Source: Pseudoduganella ginsengisoli
GTDB lineage: Bacteria; Pseudomonadota; Gammaproteobacteria; Burkholderiales; Burkholderiaceae_D
DNA length: 35,709 bases
Assembly: GCF_009720865.1 (NCBI RefSeq)
Contig: NZ_WNLA01000037.1
Coordinates: 1-35,709 of the forward strand
Direction: 5' to 3'
Shown here: in pieces, positions 8,555 through 15,969 of the stretch
Layout of the letters: the number at the start of each line of letters is the position of its first letter
Position numbering within the stretch: the first letter of the stretch is position 1
Program-made: the position numbers and the translations under genes
The notes under the pieces: model-generated
What the model saw: only the letters and a program-made list of their open reading frames with translations
What the model was told of the DNA's origin: nothing
Database searches by the model: none

Positions 8555-8639
8555 GCTCCGGTGGTGAAATTGGTAGACACTGCAGACTTAAAATCTGCCG
8601 CCGCAAGGCGTGCCGGTTCGATTCCGGCCCGGAGCACCA
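8555..8639 (+). tRNA. tRNA-Leu (anticodon UAA)
   Basis: An 85 nt class II tRNA with encoded CCA. The acceptor stem pairs GCTCCGG (8555-8561) with CCGGAGC (8629-8635), followed by A and CCA. The anticodon stem GCAGA/TCTGC encloses the loop CTTAAAA, which puts the anticodon TAA at 8589-8591. A short variable arm (CCGCAAGG) and the T arm GCCGGTTCGATTCCGGC follow. The long variable arm and UAA anticodon identify leucine. It stands alone and lies directly before the defence-like island; I did not find a copy of its 3' end at the far side of that island. Confidence 0.96.
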
Positions 8640-8870
8640 CTGATTCCCCAAGACTTGCAGCCGTGGTGCTCCCTTATTTGAGCATCCGTTATTCCGCAAA
8701 CGGCTAGCAGTTCCGCAAAAGTCGCTTTCCCTGTTTGCCGGCGCGGCCGGTTTATCCTTTCTGTGCAAGGCGTAACTCGTATGCTGACTTAACGGTTACA
8801 AAATCATGCCGTTGATGCAGACTGATGCGAGGCTGGAAATTGGACGTGGAGTTAAGGAACGATATTGTTG
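8640..8870 (+). other. Non-coding segment after tRNA-Leu
   Basis: About 230 nt with no convincing gene on either strand. It contains a short imperfect direct repeat (TTCCGCAAA at about 8693 and 8710). No integrase, attachment-site repeat or terminator could be recognised. Confidence 0.35.
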
Positions 8871-8888
8871 GTTGCAAATAGTTGCAAA
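8871..8888 (+). repeat. Tandem GTTGCAAA repeat, possible operator
   Basis: Two exact copies of GTTGCAAA start at 8871 and 8881, so they are one helical turn (10 bp) apart. They end 6 nt before the TTGACA box at 8895. That spacing and position are typical of a site where a regulator binds next to RNA polymerase. No regulator gene is visible nearby. Confidence 0.5.
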
Positions 8889-8894
8889 ATTGTG

Positions 8895-8924
8895 TTGACA
8901 CTACCGCAAGACGTGGGCTACATT
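8895..8924 (+). promoter_or_regulatory. Sigma-70-like promoter before the mcrB leader
   Basis: A perfect -35 hexamer TTGACA (8895-8900) is followed after 18 nt by TACATT (8919-8924), a fair -10 box. A perfect 6 bp inverted repeat (CATTGC at 8921-8926, GCAATG at 8933-8938) covers the -10 and the expected transcription start, so it could be an operator. A transcript from here would begin near 8931 and reach the terminator at 9092-9115. Confidence 0.5.
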
Positions 8925-8930
8925 GCAATT

Positions 8931-9115
8931 CGGCAATGATTTCCACGTGGCACTGTTTAAGTGCAATTCATAAGGAGGCTGTCATGGGCTGCTAAGCCGG
9001 TGGGATCCGAATTTCGCTATTGCTCAATGTGAGTATCTTCACTACAACGGCCGCTAAAGAAACATCTCCTGCTAAGCAGAACAAGGCATTGGCGCCCCGG
9101 AGTTGGGCGCTTTTT
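8931..9115 (+). ncRNA. Candidate leader RNA or small RNA ending at an intrinsic terminator
   Basis: Between the promoter-like pair and a clear terminator lie about 185 nt that encode no protein of normal size. Inside is a strong ribosome binding site (AAGGAGG) 5 nt before ATG-GGC-TGC-TAA (8984-8995), a three-codon ORF. The nonamer CTGCTAAGC that ends this ORF recurs at 9069-9077. The RNA could be a regulatory leader that stops transcription before mcrB, or an independent small RNA. It matches no RNA family I know. The evidence is the promoter, the ORF signal and the terminator only. Confidence 0.35.
9092..9115 (+). terminator. Rho-independent terminator upstream of mcrB
   Basis: A 6 bp GC stem (GCGCCC at 9092-9097 with GGGCGC at 9105-9110) closes a 7 nt loop and is followed at once by TTTTT (9111-9115). 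It lies between the promoter-like element and the mcrB start, so readthrough or a second promoter is needed for mcrB expression. Confidence 0.75.
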
Positions 9116-9174
9116 CGTTAACTCAGGGCATGCTGATGTTGGTGAGTCAATGCCTGACAAGCGTGTTTTATCCA

Positions 9175-10809
9175 ATGACGACACCGACCTATCCAGCGTC
9201 CCCATTGAACCAGATCCTGTACGGGCCACCCGGCACCGGTAAAACCCACACAACGGTTGACGAGGCGCTTGCCATCCTCGATCCGTCCTTTCTCGCCGCG
9301 CACCGTGACAACCGCGCCATGCTCAAGGCCCGCTTTGCGGAACTCGAAGCGTCCAAGCATGTACGTTTTGTCACCTTCCACCAGAGTTTCAGTTACGAAG
9401 ACTTTGTCGAAGGCTTGCGCGCGGAGCCCAACGCATCCGGCCAGCTTATATTCCGGCCGGTAGATGGTGTATTCAAGGAAATCTGCGATAGCGCCAGCAT
9501 CAAGGTGATGGTTGATACGCCGTCCGGTAAGGCGTTCGGGGCGGAGACGACGATTTGGAAGATGTCGCTGGGCAACCGATACGACGAAAATCATATTTAC
9601 GAAGAATGCATCAGGGAAGGGCGCCTATTGCTCGGGTGGGGACTCGGTCGTGATTTCTCGGCGGCAGCCAGCAAGGAAGATATTTCGCGTTTCCTCGGGG
9701 GCGACGGACAGGACGGCAAGTCACCCCGTGGGCTTACCGCGGTCAATTACTTTGTCCGCGAGATGAAGGTAGGCGACCTGGTTATCATCTCCGACGGCAA
9801 TTCGAAATTCCGTGCTGTTGGCGAGGTGACCGGAGGCTATCGCCACATGCCGCGTGACGAAGAGGGGGATGAATTTGCTCAGTCCCGTACGGTGAAATGG
9901 CTGAAGGTCTTCAATCCCTCGATGGACTGCAGTGCGATCTTGAACAACGATTTTACGCAGGCGGCGCTCTATAAACTTGGTCCGCGCGTTATCGACCGTG
10001 TCAAGCTTGCTGCGCTACTGGCCGCCAGTGCGACTGATGTGCTGGCGCAACAAGGGCCCCGGCAGCGTGTGTTGATTATTGATGAAATCAACCGAGGAAA
10101 CATATCGCGAATTTTTGGTGAACTCATCACTTTAATCGAGCCGAGCAGGCGCACTGGCGGAGATGAACCGCTGTCGGTCGTGCTGCCCTATTCGAAACGC
10201 CCGTTTAGTGTTCCGGACAATTTATATTTGATCGGAACCATGAATACGTCGGATCGCTCGCTGACTGGCCTCGATATCGCCCTGCGCCGCCGGTTTGTGT
10301 TCAAAGAAATGCCGCCCCGTCCGGAATTGCTGGAAGCCGCAGTGGTCGACGGCATTTCGATTAAGGGATTGCTGACGGTGATGAATCAGCGCATCGAAGC
10401 TTTGCTGGATCGCGAACATTGCCTTGGACATGCATATTTCCTTCCGCTGCTGAAGGACCGGTCGATGGCTTGTCTTGCGCGCATTTTCCGGCATGAGATC
10501 CTGCCGCTGCTGGAGGAATATTTTTTCGAGGACTGGGAGCGTATCGGCTGGGTACTCAATGATCATCGCAAGCCGCCGGCTAATTGCTTTATCGTTCCAT
10601 CCAAGAACACCGTCTCTGGCCTGTTCGGCGATGACTTTGATGGGCGCGTGCCGGGGAAGTCGTGGCAACTTAATGCTGCGGCATTGACGAATGTTGCGGC
10701 TTATCTCGGCGTGATTGACCACCGCGCAACTGTACCAGCCGGAGAACTATCGGGATCCGTCCAGGAAGGTACCCAAGCCAACGCCGCCGCGCAGCAGAGG
10801 GACGCTTGA
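9175..10809 (+). CDS. McrB-like AAA+ GTPase/ATPase with an inserted PUA/EVE-like domain
   Basis: A 544-residue motor subunit of a Type IV (McrBC-like) restriction system. Counted from ATG 9175, Walker A is GPPGTGKT (17-24), Walker B is LIIDEINRGN (Asp303-Glu304), and the McrB signature MNTSDRSL starts at 356, followed by ALRRRFVF. Between Walker A and Walker B, about residues 121-245, is an insert unlike the AAA core (KMSLGNRY, LLLGWGLG, VGDLVIISDG, FRAVGEVTGGYRH). Its Trp/Gly pattern resembles PUA/EVE folds that read modified bases. The usual separate N-terminal DNA-binding domain is absent, so the insert probably does the recognising. The start is uncertain: ATG 9136 has AGGG 7 nt before it and adds 13 residues, while 9175 lacks a clear site but fits the family. 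It overlaps mcrC by TTGA. Confidence 0.88.
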   Translation: MTTPTYPASPLNQILYGPPGTGKTHTTVDEALAILDPSFLAAHRDNRAMLKARFAELEASKHVRFVTFHQSFSYEDFVEGLRAEPNASGQLIFRPVDGVFKEICDSASIKVMVDTPSGKAFGAETTIWKMSLGNRYDENHIYEECIREGRLLLGWGLGRDFSAAASKEDISRFLGGDGQDGKSPRGLTAVNYFVREMKVGDLVIISDGNSKFRAVGEVTGGYRHMPRDEEGDEFAQSRTVKWLKVFNPSMDCSAILNNDFTQAALYKLGPRVIDRVKLAALLAASATDVLAQQGPRQRVLIIDEINRGNISRIFGELITLIEPSRRTGGDEPLSVVLPYSKRPFSVPDNLYLIGTMNTSDRSLTGLDIALRRRFVFKEMPPRPELLEAAVVDGISIKGLLTVMNQRIEALLDREHCLGHAYFLPLLKDRSMACLARIFRHEILPLLEEYFFEDWERIGWVLNDHRKPPANCFIVPSKNTVSGLFGDDFDGRVPGKSWQLNAAALTNVAAYLGVIDHRATVPAGELSGSVQEGTQANAAAQQRDA

Positions 10810-12137
10810 TCAGGCAGGTCACCGTTCGCGAATACGCCCGGCTAACCACCTCGGTAGTGGAAAGCCCAAGCCTGGACCGCGCTACAGTAACCAAGAGCGC
10901 TTTTGATTATTTGTGCCGGCTTGCAGGACAGTTCCGGGCTGGAGGTGCTCAGCTGCTGGAAGTGGAGGGAAGCCAGTGGCTGCGCCTGGATAATTTTGTC
11001 GGCATCGTGGAGACACCCTGCGGCACCACGCTCGAGATTTTGCCCAAGCATCATGACGCCGACGATTGTGAGGAAAGCGCCCGCATGCTGCTGGTGCGCA
11101 TGATCGAGACCGCGCTTGAATTGCCAGTGCGCCGCGCCGGCAGTGCCGACCTTACCTTGTTTCGCGCCCCCTTGTCAGAATGGGTGCGGAGCCAGTTCCT
11201 GTTAGCGCTTGAACACTTGGTTAAGCGTGGTATGAAATCGGATTTCGTCCGGGTGGAAGAAGAGCAACGCAACCTGCGTGGCCAGCTCGACATGGTTCGC
11301 CAACTGCGCCAACTTCCAGAGCGCGGCCATTATTTTCATACGCGGCATGATGTCTATTCGCTCGACTTTCCTGAAAACCGGTTGATCAAGGCTGCGCTGG
11401 CAGTGGTCGCCAGCTCGACCCGGAATGCGGCCAACTGGCGCCTGTCGCATGAGCTTTTGCATGTCTTGGCGGACGTGCCGGCGTCGCGCATGCATGCACA
11501 GGATTTCAAGGTGTGGCGCGGCGGACGCTTGATGGCCCATTACGCCCCGATCCTGCCCTGGTGCCAACTGGTGCTTGGCCAGCGGCAGCCACTGGCTGTC
11601 CAGGGCACGTGGCATGGCATCAGCATGTTATTCCCAATGGAAAAGCTGTTTGAGCGCTTCGTTGAGGCATCTGTGCGGCGTCTTTTGCCGGTGTCGGCGC
11701 GGTTGAAAAGACAGGCGAAAGAACGGTATCTATGTCAGCACAACGGCGCCGGATTCTTCCGGCTGGAGCCTGATTTGCTGATCGAGCACGGCGGGGAGCG
11801 TACGGTACTGGATGCCAAATGGAAGCGGCTCAATGCCAGCGCCCGCATAAAAAAATATGGCATTGCCCAGAGTGATTTTTATCAGCTTTTTGCCTATGGC
11901 CATCAGTACATCGCGGCTGAGCAGGAACACAAGGAGCTGGTGCTGATTTATCCGAAGACCGCGGCGTTCGATGCTCCCTTGCCGCCATTTTCGTTTGCGC
12001 CGGGGATGACGCTGTGGGTGTTGCCGTTTGAGCTGGGGGCCAAGGTGAATGAGGAGCGATTGATTGTGGCGCCAGAAATGCGTCTGGCGCAGGTGGTCGC
12101 CAATGCAAAGCGTATCGATGACAGGGCATCAACATGA
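10806..12137 (+). CDS. McrC-like PD-(D/E)XK nuclease subunit
   Basis: A 443-residue protein of the McrC family, the nuclease partner of the McrB-like motor. The N-terminal part binds the McrB ring in known systems. The C-terminal part carries the nuclease core: Glu-Pro-Asp323 in FRLEPDLLIEHGG and Asp336-Ala-Lys338 in VLDAKWKRL, followed by the helix SDFYQLFAYGHQY that is typical of McrC. Mid-protein motifs such as DFPENRLIKAAL and MEKLFERFVE also fit. The start is a TTG at 10806 with GAGGG 4 nt before it, overlapping the stop of mcrB; the two genes are thus coupled. The stop in turn overlaps the start of the next gene, which argues for equal production of the three proteins. Confidence 0.92.
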   Translation: MIRQVTVREYARLTTSVVESPSLDRATVTKSAFDYLCRLAGQFRAGGAQLLEVEGSQWLRLDNFVGIVETPCGTTLEILPKHHDADDCEESARMLLVRMIETALELPVRRAGSADLTLFRAPLSEWVRSQFLLALEHLVKRGMKSDFVRVEEEQRNLRGQLDMVRQLRQLPERGHYFHTRHDVYSLDFPENRLIKAALAVVASSTRNAANWRLSHELLHVLADVPASRMHAQDFKVWRGGRLMAHYAPILPWCQLVLGQRQPLAVQGTWHGISMLFPMEKLFERFVEASVRRLLPVSARLKRQAKERYLCQHNGAGFFRLEPDLLIEHGGERTVLDAKWKRLNASARIKKYGIAQSDFYQLFAYGHQYIAAEQEHKELVLIYPKTAAFDAPLPPFSFAPGMTLWVLPFELGAKVNEERLIVAPEMRLAQVVANAKRIDDRAST

Positions 12138-13342
12138 TTTTTGACGACGAAGAGATGGACGTGGCAGAACGGCGCGAAGGATACGGGTTTATCGAGTCCT
12201 TTACAAAACCCGAAGACGCTTCGTCCTATGCACGGATCAACATTGTGCTTGATGTTGTCGATGCGCCTGCATTCGACAACGGCATAGCGAATGACAGGTC
12301 GCCAGACCATCTGTCCATGGTCAGGGTGATGACAACACAGAACCGGCTGGAACAATTGTTCGGCATTAGTTCGCCCGTCAATGAGGGTGAATGGTTCAAG
12401 ATTGTGCTGGGCGTGTATCCCGGTATGCCACGCGCATGGGTGTTGGAAGCAAACAACGATTATGGCGGCGCCGTGATTGCGCTTAACTTGATCAAGTTCT
12501 CACGGCTCGGCGGCGCGCCGCTGGCTACGGCGGCCGCGAACAACAGCACTCTTATCGCTTTACAGACCTGGTGCACAGTTCGTGCCCGGTCCGCCCAGGC
12601 ATCATCGGTGCAACCGGGCGTTGCCGAGTTCCATGTGCGTGTCGCTGACGTGGGCCATGCAAATTTTTCCGCCATTCACGTAGCGCCCAGCCCAACTGCA
12701 AAAATCGTTGGCTATTTTGATGTGGGTGGGCCAATGTATTTCCATCACCGTACGTTTCCTAAATCGTTTGGCGATCCGGCGCTGATACCTGACAGCGGCT
12801 TTGTCGCACTATCCCATTGGGACTTTGACCATTATTCGCTGGCCGTTACAAAGATGAAGGGGCTGCAGAATCTCACATGGTATGCACCGGACCAGCCGGT
12901 AGGGCCGAACGCGGCCCGACTGCAGACGCTGCTTGGGACGCGCCTGAATTACGTACGAATGCCAACGTTTCACATTGCGAACGGCCTTCAGATGTGGCAA
13001 GGAAGCGGAGCGCCAAGTGACAGGAATAACAGCGGCTACGTGCTCACTGTACGGAATCACTCAGGCGAAACGCTTTTGACCGGCGACGTCTCATACCAGC
13101 ATATTCCCGCCGGGGCGACGGCAACACTGACCGCACTATGCATCGCCCATCATGGAGGGAGCGGCGCGGGCAATCCGCCGGTCCCGTTGATGGGTAGCGG
13201 GGCTGCGGCTGTTTCATTCGGGTTGCCCAACCTCTACCATCATCCGAACTGGGCGGATCTCGACATACACGCACATTACGGCTGGAAAGTTCAGCCGACG
13301 TTTGTTGCGCCTGCGGTACGTGGCGACGTGTGGCTGCCCTAA
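12134..13342 (+). CDS. MBL-fold (ComEC/Rec2-like) protein coupled to McrBC
   Basis: A 402-residue protein with an unrecognised N-terminal region (about 1-165) and a C-terminal metallo-beta-lactamase-fold domain of the ComEC type. Landmarks are VADVGHANFSAI, FDVGGP, the metal motif ALSHWDFDHYSL (His228, Asp230, Asp232-His233), LLTGDVSY (Asp318), and IAHHGGSGAG (His339-His340). The first ligand position has Ser-His-Trp-Asp instead of a plain His-x-His-x-Asp-His, so the metal site is unusual. No membrane segment is present, unlike full ComEC. Enzymes of this fold are nucleases, hydrolases or phosphodiesterases. The start overlaps the mcrC stop (ATGA), so it is co-translated with the restriction genes and likely part of the same system. 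MBL proteins are not standard McrBC components as far as I know. Confidence 0.8.
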   Translation: MIFDDEEMDVAERREGYGFIESFTKPEDASSYARINIVLDVVDAPAFDNGIANDRSPDHLSMVRVMTTQNRLEQLFGISSPVNEGEWFKIVLGVYPGMPRAWVLEANNDYGGAVIALNLIKFSRLGGAPLATAAANNSTLIALQTWCTVRARSAQASSVQPGVAEFHVRVADVGHANFSAIHVAPSPTAKIVGYFDVGGPMYFHHRTFPKSFGDPALIPDSGFVALSHWDFDHYSLAVTKMKGLQNLTWYAPDQPVGPNAARLQTLLGTRLNYVRMPTFHIANGLQMWQGSGAPSDRNNSGYVLTVRNHSGETLLTGDVSYQHIPAGATATLTALCIAHHGGSGAGNPPVPLMGSGAAAVSFGLPNLYHHPNWADLDIHAHYGWKVQPTFVAPAVRGDVWLP

Positions 13343-13570
13343 GCTAGGTTAATCGATGGAATGAGCGGGCGTGCTGTGGCGCGCCCAACGCACAGATTTG
13401 GCGAACTCAACCGTGGCCAATTTGACACGCTTTAGTAAGCCACCACATGCAGCGTGAGCGGGTTTCAACCCCATCAGTGTTAGTATGAAATCACTGGCTG
13501 CCCCGCAGCGGCGGGGCAGAGGCTGCATGATGCCGCCGGGGATCAACTTGCGCGGCGGCCGGAGGTTGCG
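13343..13570 (+). other. Intergenic segment before the Na/Pi cotransporter, with a strong hairpin
   Basis: Roughly 230 nt between the restriction island and the transporter. It contains a perfect 9 bp inverted repeat with a 4 nt loop (CTGCCCCGC at 13498-13506, GCGGGGCAG at 13511-13519), not followed by a T run, so it is a possible 5' UTR structure rather than a classic terminator. A TTGACA at 13422-13427 has no good -10 partner. No gene and no tRNA-end repeat were seen. Confidence 0.4.
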
Positions 13571-15292
13571 ATGGGTGCCAAGGTATTGCTGGACTTGCTT
13601 GGGGGCGTTGCGCTGTTGCTGTGGGGCTTGCACATGGTGCACAGCGGCATCGTGCGGGCGTTTGGAAGCCGCATCAGGCGTTTTCTCAGCCTGGTCCTGC
13701 AAAACCGCTACCGGGCCTTTGCTGCCGGCGTCGGCGTTACCGCGATCTTGCAAAGCAGCACCGCGACGGCGCTGATGCTGAGTTCATTTACTGCGTCCGG
13801 CCTGGTGGGACTGGTGCCCGCGCTGGCTGTGCTGCTGGGCGCAAATGTCGGCACGACGCTGATTGTCCAGCTGCTGTCCTTTGATTCTTCCGTATTTTCC
13901 CCCGTCTTGCTGATTTGCGGCGTGGCTGCCTTCAAGCGCGGCACGCGCACCATCGTCAAGGACATGGGGCGCGTGGCAGTCGGGCTGGGCTTGATGCTGC
14001 TGTCGCTGCACTTGCTGCTCGATAGCCTGGCGCCAGCGGAAAATGCCCCTGGCGCGCGCCAGCTGTTTGCCGCACTGACTGGCGAGCCCGTGCTGGCGTT
14101 GCTGATCGGCACGTTGATGGCGTGGCTGGCGCACTCCAGTGTCGCCACCATCTTGCTGACCATGTCGTTGTCTGCCGCGAACTTTGTGTCGCCGGTGCCC
14201 GCGCTGGCGTTGGTGCTGGGCGCCAACCTGGGCAGTTCCATAAATCCCTTGATGGAAACGGGCAGCGCCAATCCCGCGCACCGGCGCCTGCCCGTTGGCA
14301 ACCTGATCAACCGGATCGCCGGCTGTGTCTTGTTCTTGCCGCTGCTGGATCCCGTCGCCCGCCTGATCCAGGCGATCGATCCGAATCCGGTTCGCCTGGC
14401 TGCAGATTTCCACGCCTTGTTCAATGTGGTCATGGCTTTGCTGTTCATCGTGCCGTTGCAGCGGTTTGCCCGCATGCTGGAGCGGCTGTTGCCGGACGTA
14501 AAAAGCGGTAACGACCTGTCGATTCCTTTGTATCTAGGCGAAAGCATCAACGACACGCCGTCCGTTGCGCTGGCCTGTGCCGCGCGGGAAACGCTGCGCA
14601 TGGGCGATATCGTGGATTCCATGCTGGACCAGGCCATGACGGCCATCCTCATGAATGACCGCAAGCTGGTGACGGAAGTCAGTCAAAAGGACAATGCCGT
14701 CGATGGCTTGCATGAAGCCGTCAAGCTGTATGTCATCAACGTCACGCATGGCCCGCTGGATGAAGTGGAGGCGCGGCGGGCGCTCGAAGTGCTGAGCCTG
14801 GCGATCAACCTGGAGCACATCGGTGACATCATCGACAAGAACTTGATGGAACTGGCCAACAAGAAAATCAAGCGCCAGCTGCATTTCTCGGCAGAAGGGG
14901 CGCGTGAATTGCAAGAATTCCACCGCGTGGTGCGCGACCATTTGCGGCTGGCCATGTCGATCTTCCTGTCGGGCGACTTGAAGTCAGCGCGCTTGCTGTT
15001 AAAGGAAAAAGCGCGGGTGCGTGAAATGGAATTTGCCGCGTCGGAAAACCATATTGCGCGCTTAAAAGAAGGGCGCATCGACAGCATGGAAACCAGCACG
15101 CTTCACATCGATATCTTGCGCGATTTAAAACGCATCCATTCGCACGTTTGTTCGGCTGCCTATGCCGCGTTGAAAAGCGCGGGAGAGCTGGACCGCGCGC
15201 CGCAACAGCCCGCGCCGCGCTGGGTCAATCCGCAGCAGCCGTTTACCGTGCATGACAGTGACGCCGTGTTGCAGGGCAAAACGCGGGCGTGA
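13571..15292 (+). CDS. Na/Pi cotransporter family protein with PhoU-like C-terminal domain
   Basis: A 573-residue inner-membrane protein of the NptA/YjbB type. The first 320 or so residues hold about eight to nine hydrophobic segments in two inverted repeats, each with the Ser-Ser motif of the family: LQSSTATALML in the first and LAHSSVATILL in the second. Glycine-rich LGANVGTTLIVQ and LGANLGSSINPL follow the same pattern. The remaining 240 residues are soluble and helical, with LAINLEHIGDIIDKNLMELA, which is characteristic of PhoU-like domains. It should move phosphate with sodium; several relatives act in phosphate efflux, so direction is not certain. The ATG has GGAGG 5 nt before it. It is not in an operon with pho genes here. 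Confidence 0.9.
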   Translation: MGAKVLLDLLGGVALLLWGLHMVHSGIVRAFGSRIRRFLSLVLQNRYRAFAAGVGVTAILQSSTATALMLSSFTASGLVGLVPALAVLLGANVGTTLIVQLLSFDSSVFSPVLLICGVAAFKRGTRTIVKDMGRVAVGLGLMLLSLHLLLDSLAPAENAPGARQLFAALTGEPVLALLIGTLMAWLAHSSVATILLTMSLSAANFVSPVPALALVLGANLGSSINPLMETGSANPAHRRLPVGNLINRIAGCVLFLPLLDPVARLIQAIDPNPVRLAADFHALFNVVMALLFIVPLQRFARMLERLLPDVKSGNDLSIPLYLGESINDTPSVALACAARETLRMGDIVDSMLDQAMTAILMNDRKLVTEVSQKDNAVDGLHEAVKLYVINVTHGPLDEVEARRALEVLSLAINLEHIGDIIDKNLMELANKKIKRQLHFSAEGARELQEFHRVVRDHLRLAMSIFLSGDLKSARLLLKEKARVREMEFAASENHIARLKEGRIDSMETSTLHIDILRDLKRIHSHVCSAAYAALKSAGELDRAPQQPAPRWVNPQQPFTVHDSDAVLQGKTRA

Positions 15293-15298
15293 CGCTGT

Positions 15299-15790
15299 TC
15301 AGCTGCAGCGCTGCAGCCATGCAGCGGCAGCGCTGGCGGACGGCGTGCGCACCAGCATCAATGCACGCGCATCCGGCGCTGAAATGGCTAGCGTCAGCAG
15401 TTGTGCTTCGTGGCTGGCCGTTGCGGCAGCAAACCAGTCTACATACGCGTTGAACTCAGGCAGCGGCAATGAGCGGCGTGGCGTGTCGCCAAAAAATTCT
15501 TCTGCAAACGTGCGTGCACCAATTGTGCCGTTGATTTGCACCAGCCCACCCGCTTGATCCGCCCAGGCCGTGAAATGGCCGCGCTCCCGATAGCGGTTAA
15601 TGCCCGGCTCGGCCAGCAACGGTGCGCGTGTCGCGGGATCGCTGAATTCAACCAGTGCATAGCAGCCTGACGGTGGTAAGGGTGTGACACGATCCGCGGA
15701 CAGGAAGCGGGTCTGGTACCCCAGCCGCTGCGCGCGGTCTTGCATATAACTGTCGAATTCGTTGGCGATAGGCTGGGCAAGGTTGTGCAT
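15299..15790 (-). CDS. Conserved protein of unknown function
   Basis: A 163-residue soluble protein that I do not recognise. It starts MHNLAQPIANEFDSYMQDRA and has a mixed alpha/beta composition with many aromatic residues (FFGDTPRR, FNAYVDWFAA) and no signal peptide, membrane segment or metal motif. The ATG at 15790 was preferred over a TTG at 15844, which is further upstream and also lacks a ribosome binding site. It converges on the cotransporter gene with 6 nt between the two stops. Codon use matches the neighbours, which supports a real gene. Upstream on its strand lies the divergent hydroxycarboxylate transporter. Confidence 0.65.
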   Translation of the reverse strand: MHNLAQPIANEFDSYMQDRAQRLGYQTRFLSADRVTPLPPSGCYALVEFSDPATRAPLLAEPGINRYRERGHFTAWADQAGGLVQINGTIGARTFAEEFFGDTPRRSLPLPEFNAYVDWFAAATASHEAQLLTLAISAPDARALMLVRTPSASAAAAWLQRCS

Positions 15791-15969
15791 AAAACGAGGG
15801 CAGGCGGGTGGGCTGAAAATTCTAGCGCGCGAAACCGTCCGCAATATGTGGCGGCGTAATAGGCTTCATGTCCCGGCGGCAGTGTTGGCCGCAGAAAGCG
15901 AATTGAAAGATTCGCCCGGTACAGTGTCTCCATCGGTACTACAACCGTACAACGCACGAGGGAGACACC

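Noticed and set aside
8492..8707. A 71-codon plus-strand frame over the tRNA
   Set aside because: It reads through tRNA-Leu and has no ribosome binding site.
13498..13519. The perfect hairpin before the cotransporter as a terminator of the restriction operon
   Set aside because: It is not followed by a T run and lies about 155 nt after the MBL stop, so a 5' UTR structure or chance is at least as likely.
8555..13570. Integration of the restriction island at tRNA-Leu with a duplicated tRNA end
   Set aside because: No integrase gene and no copy of the tRNA 3' end were found between 13343 and 13570, so an attachment-site claim cannot be supported.
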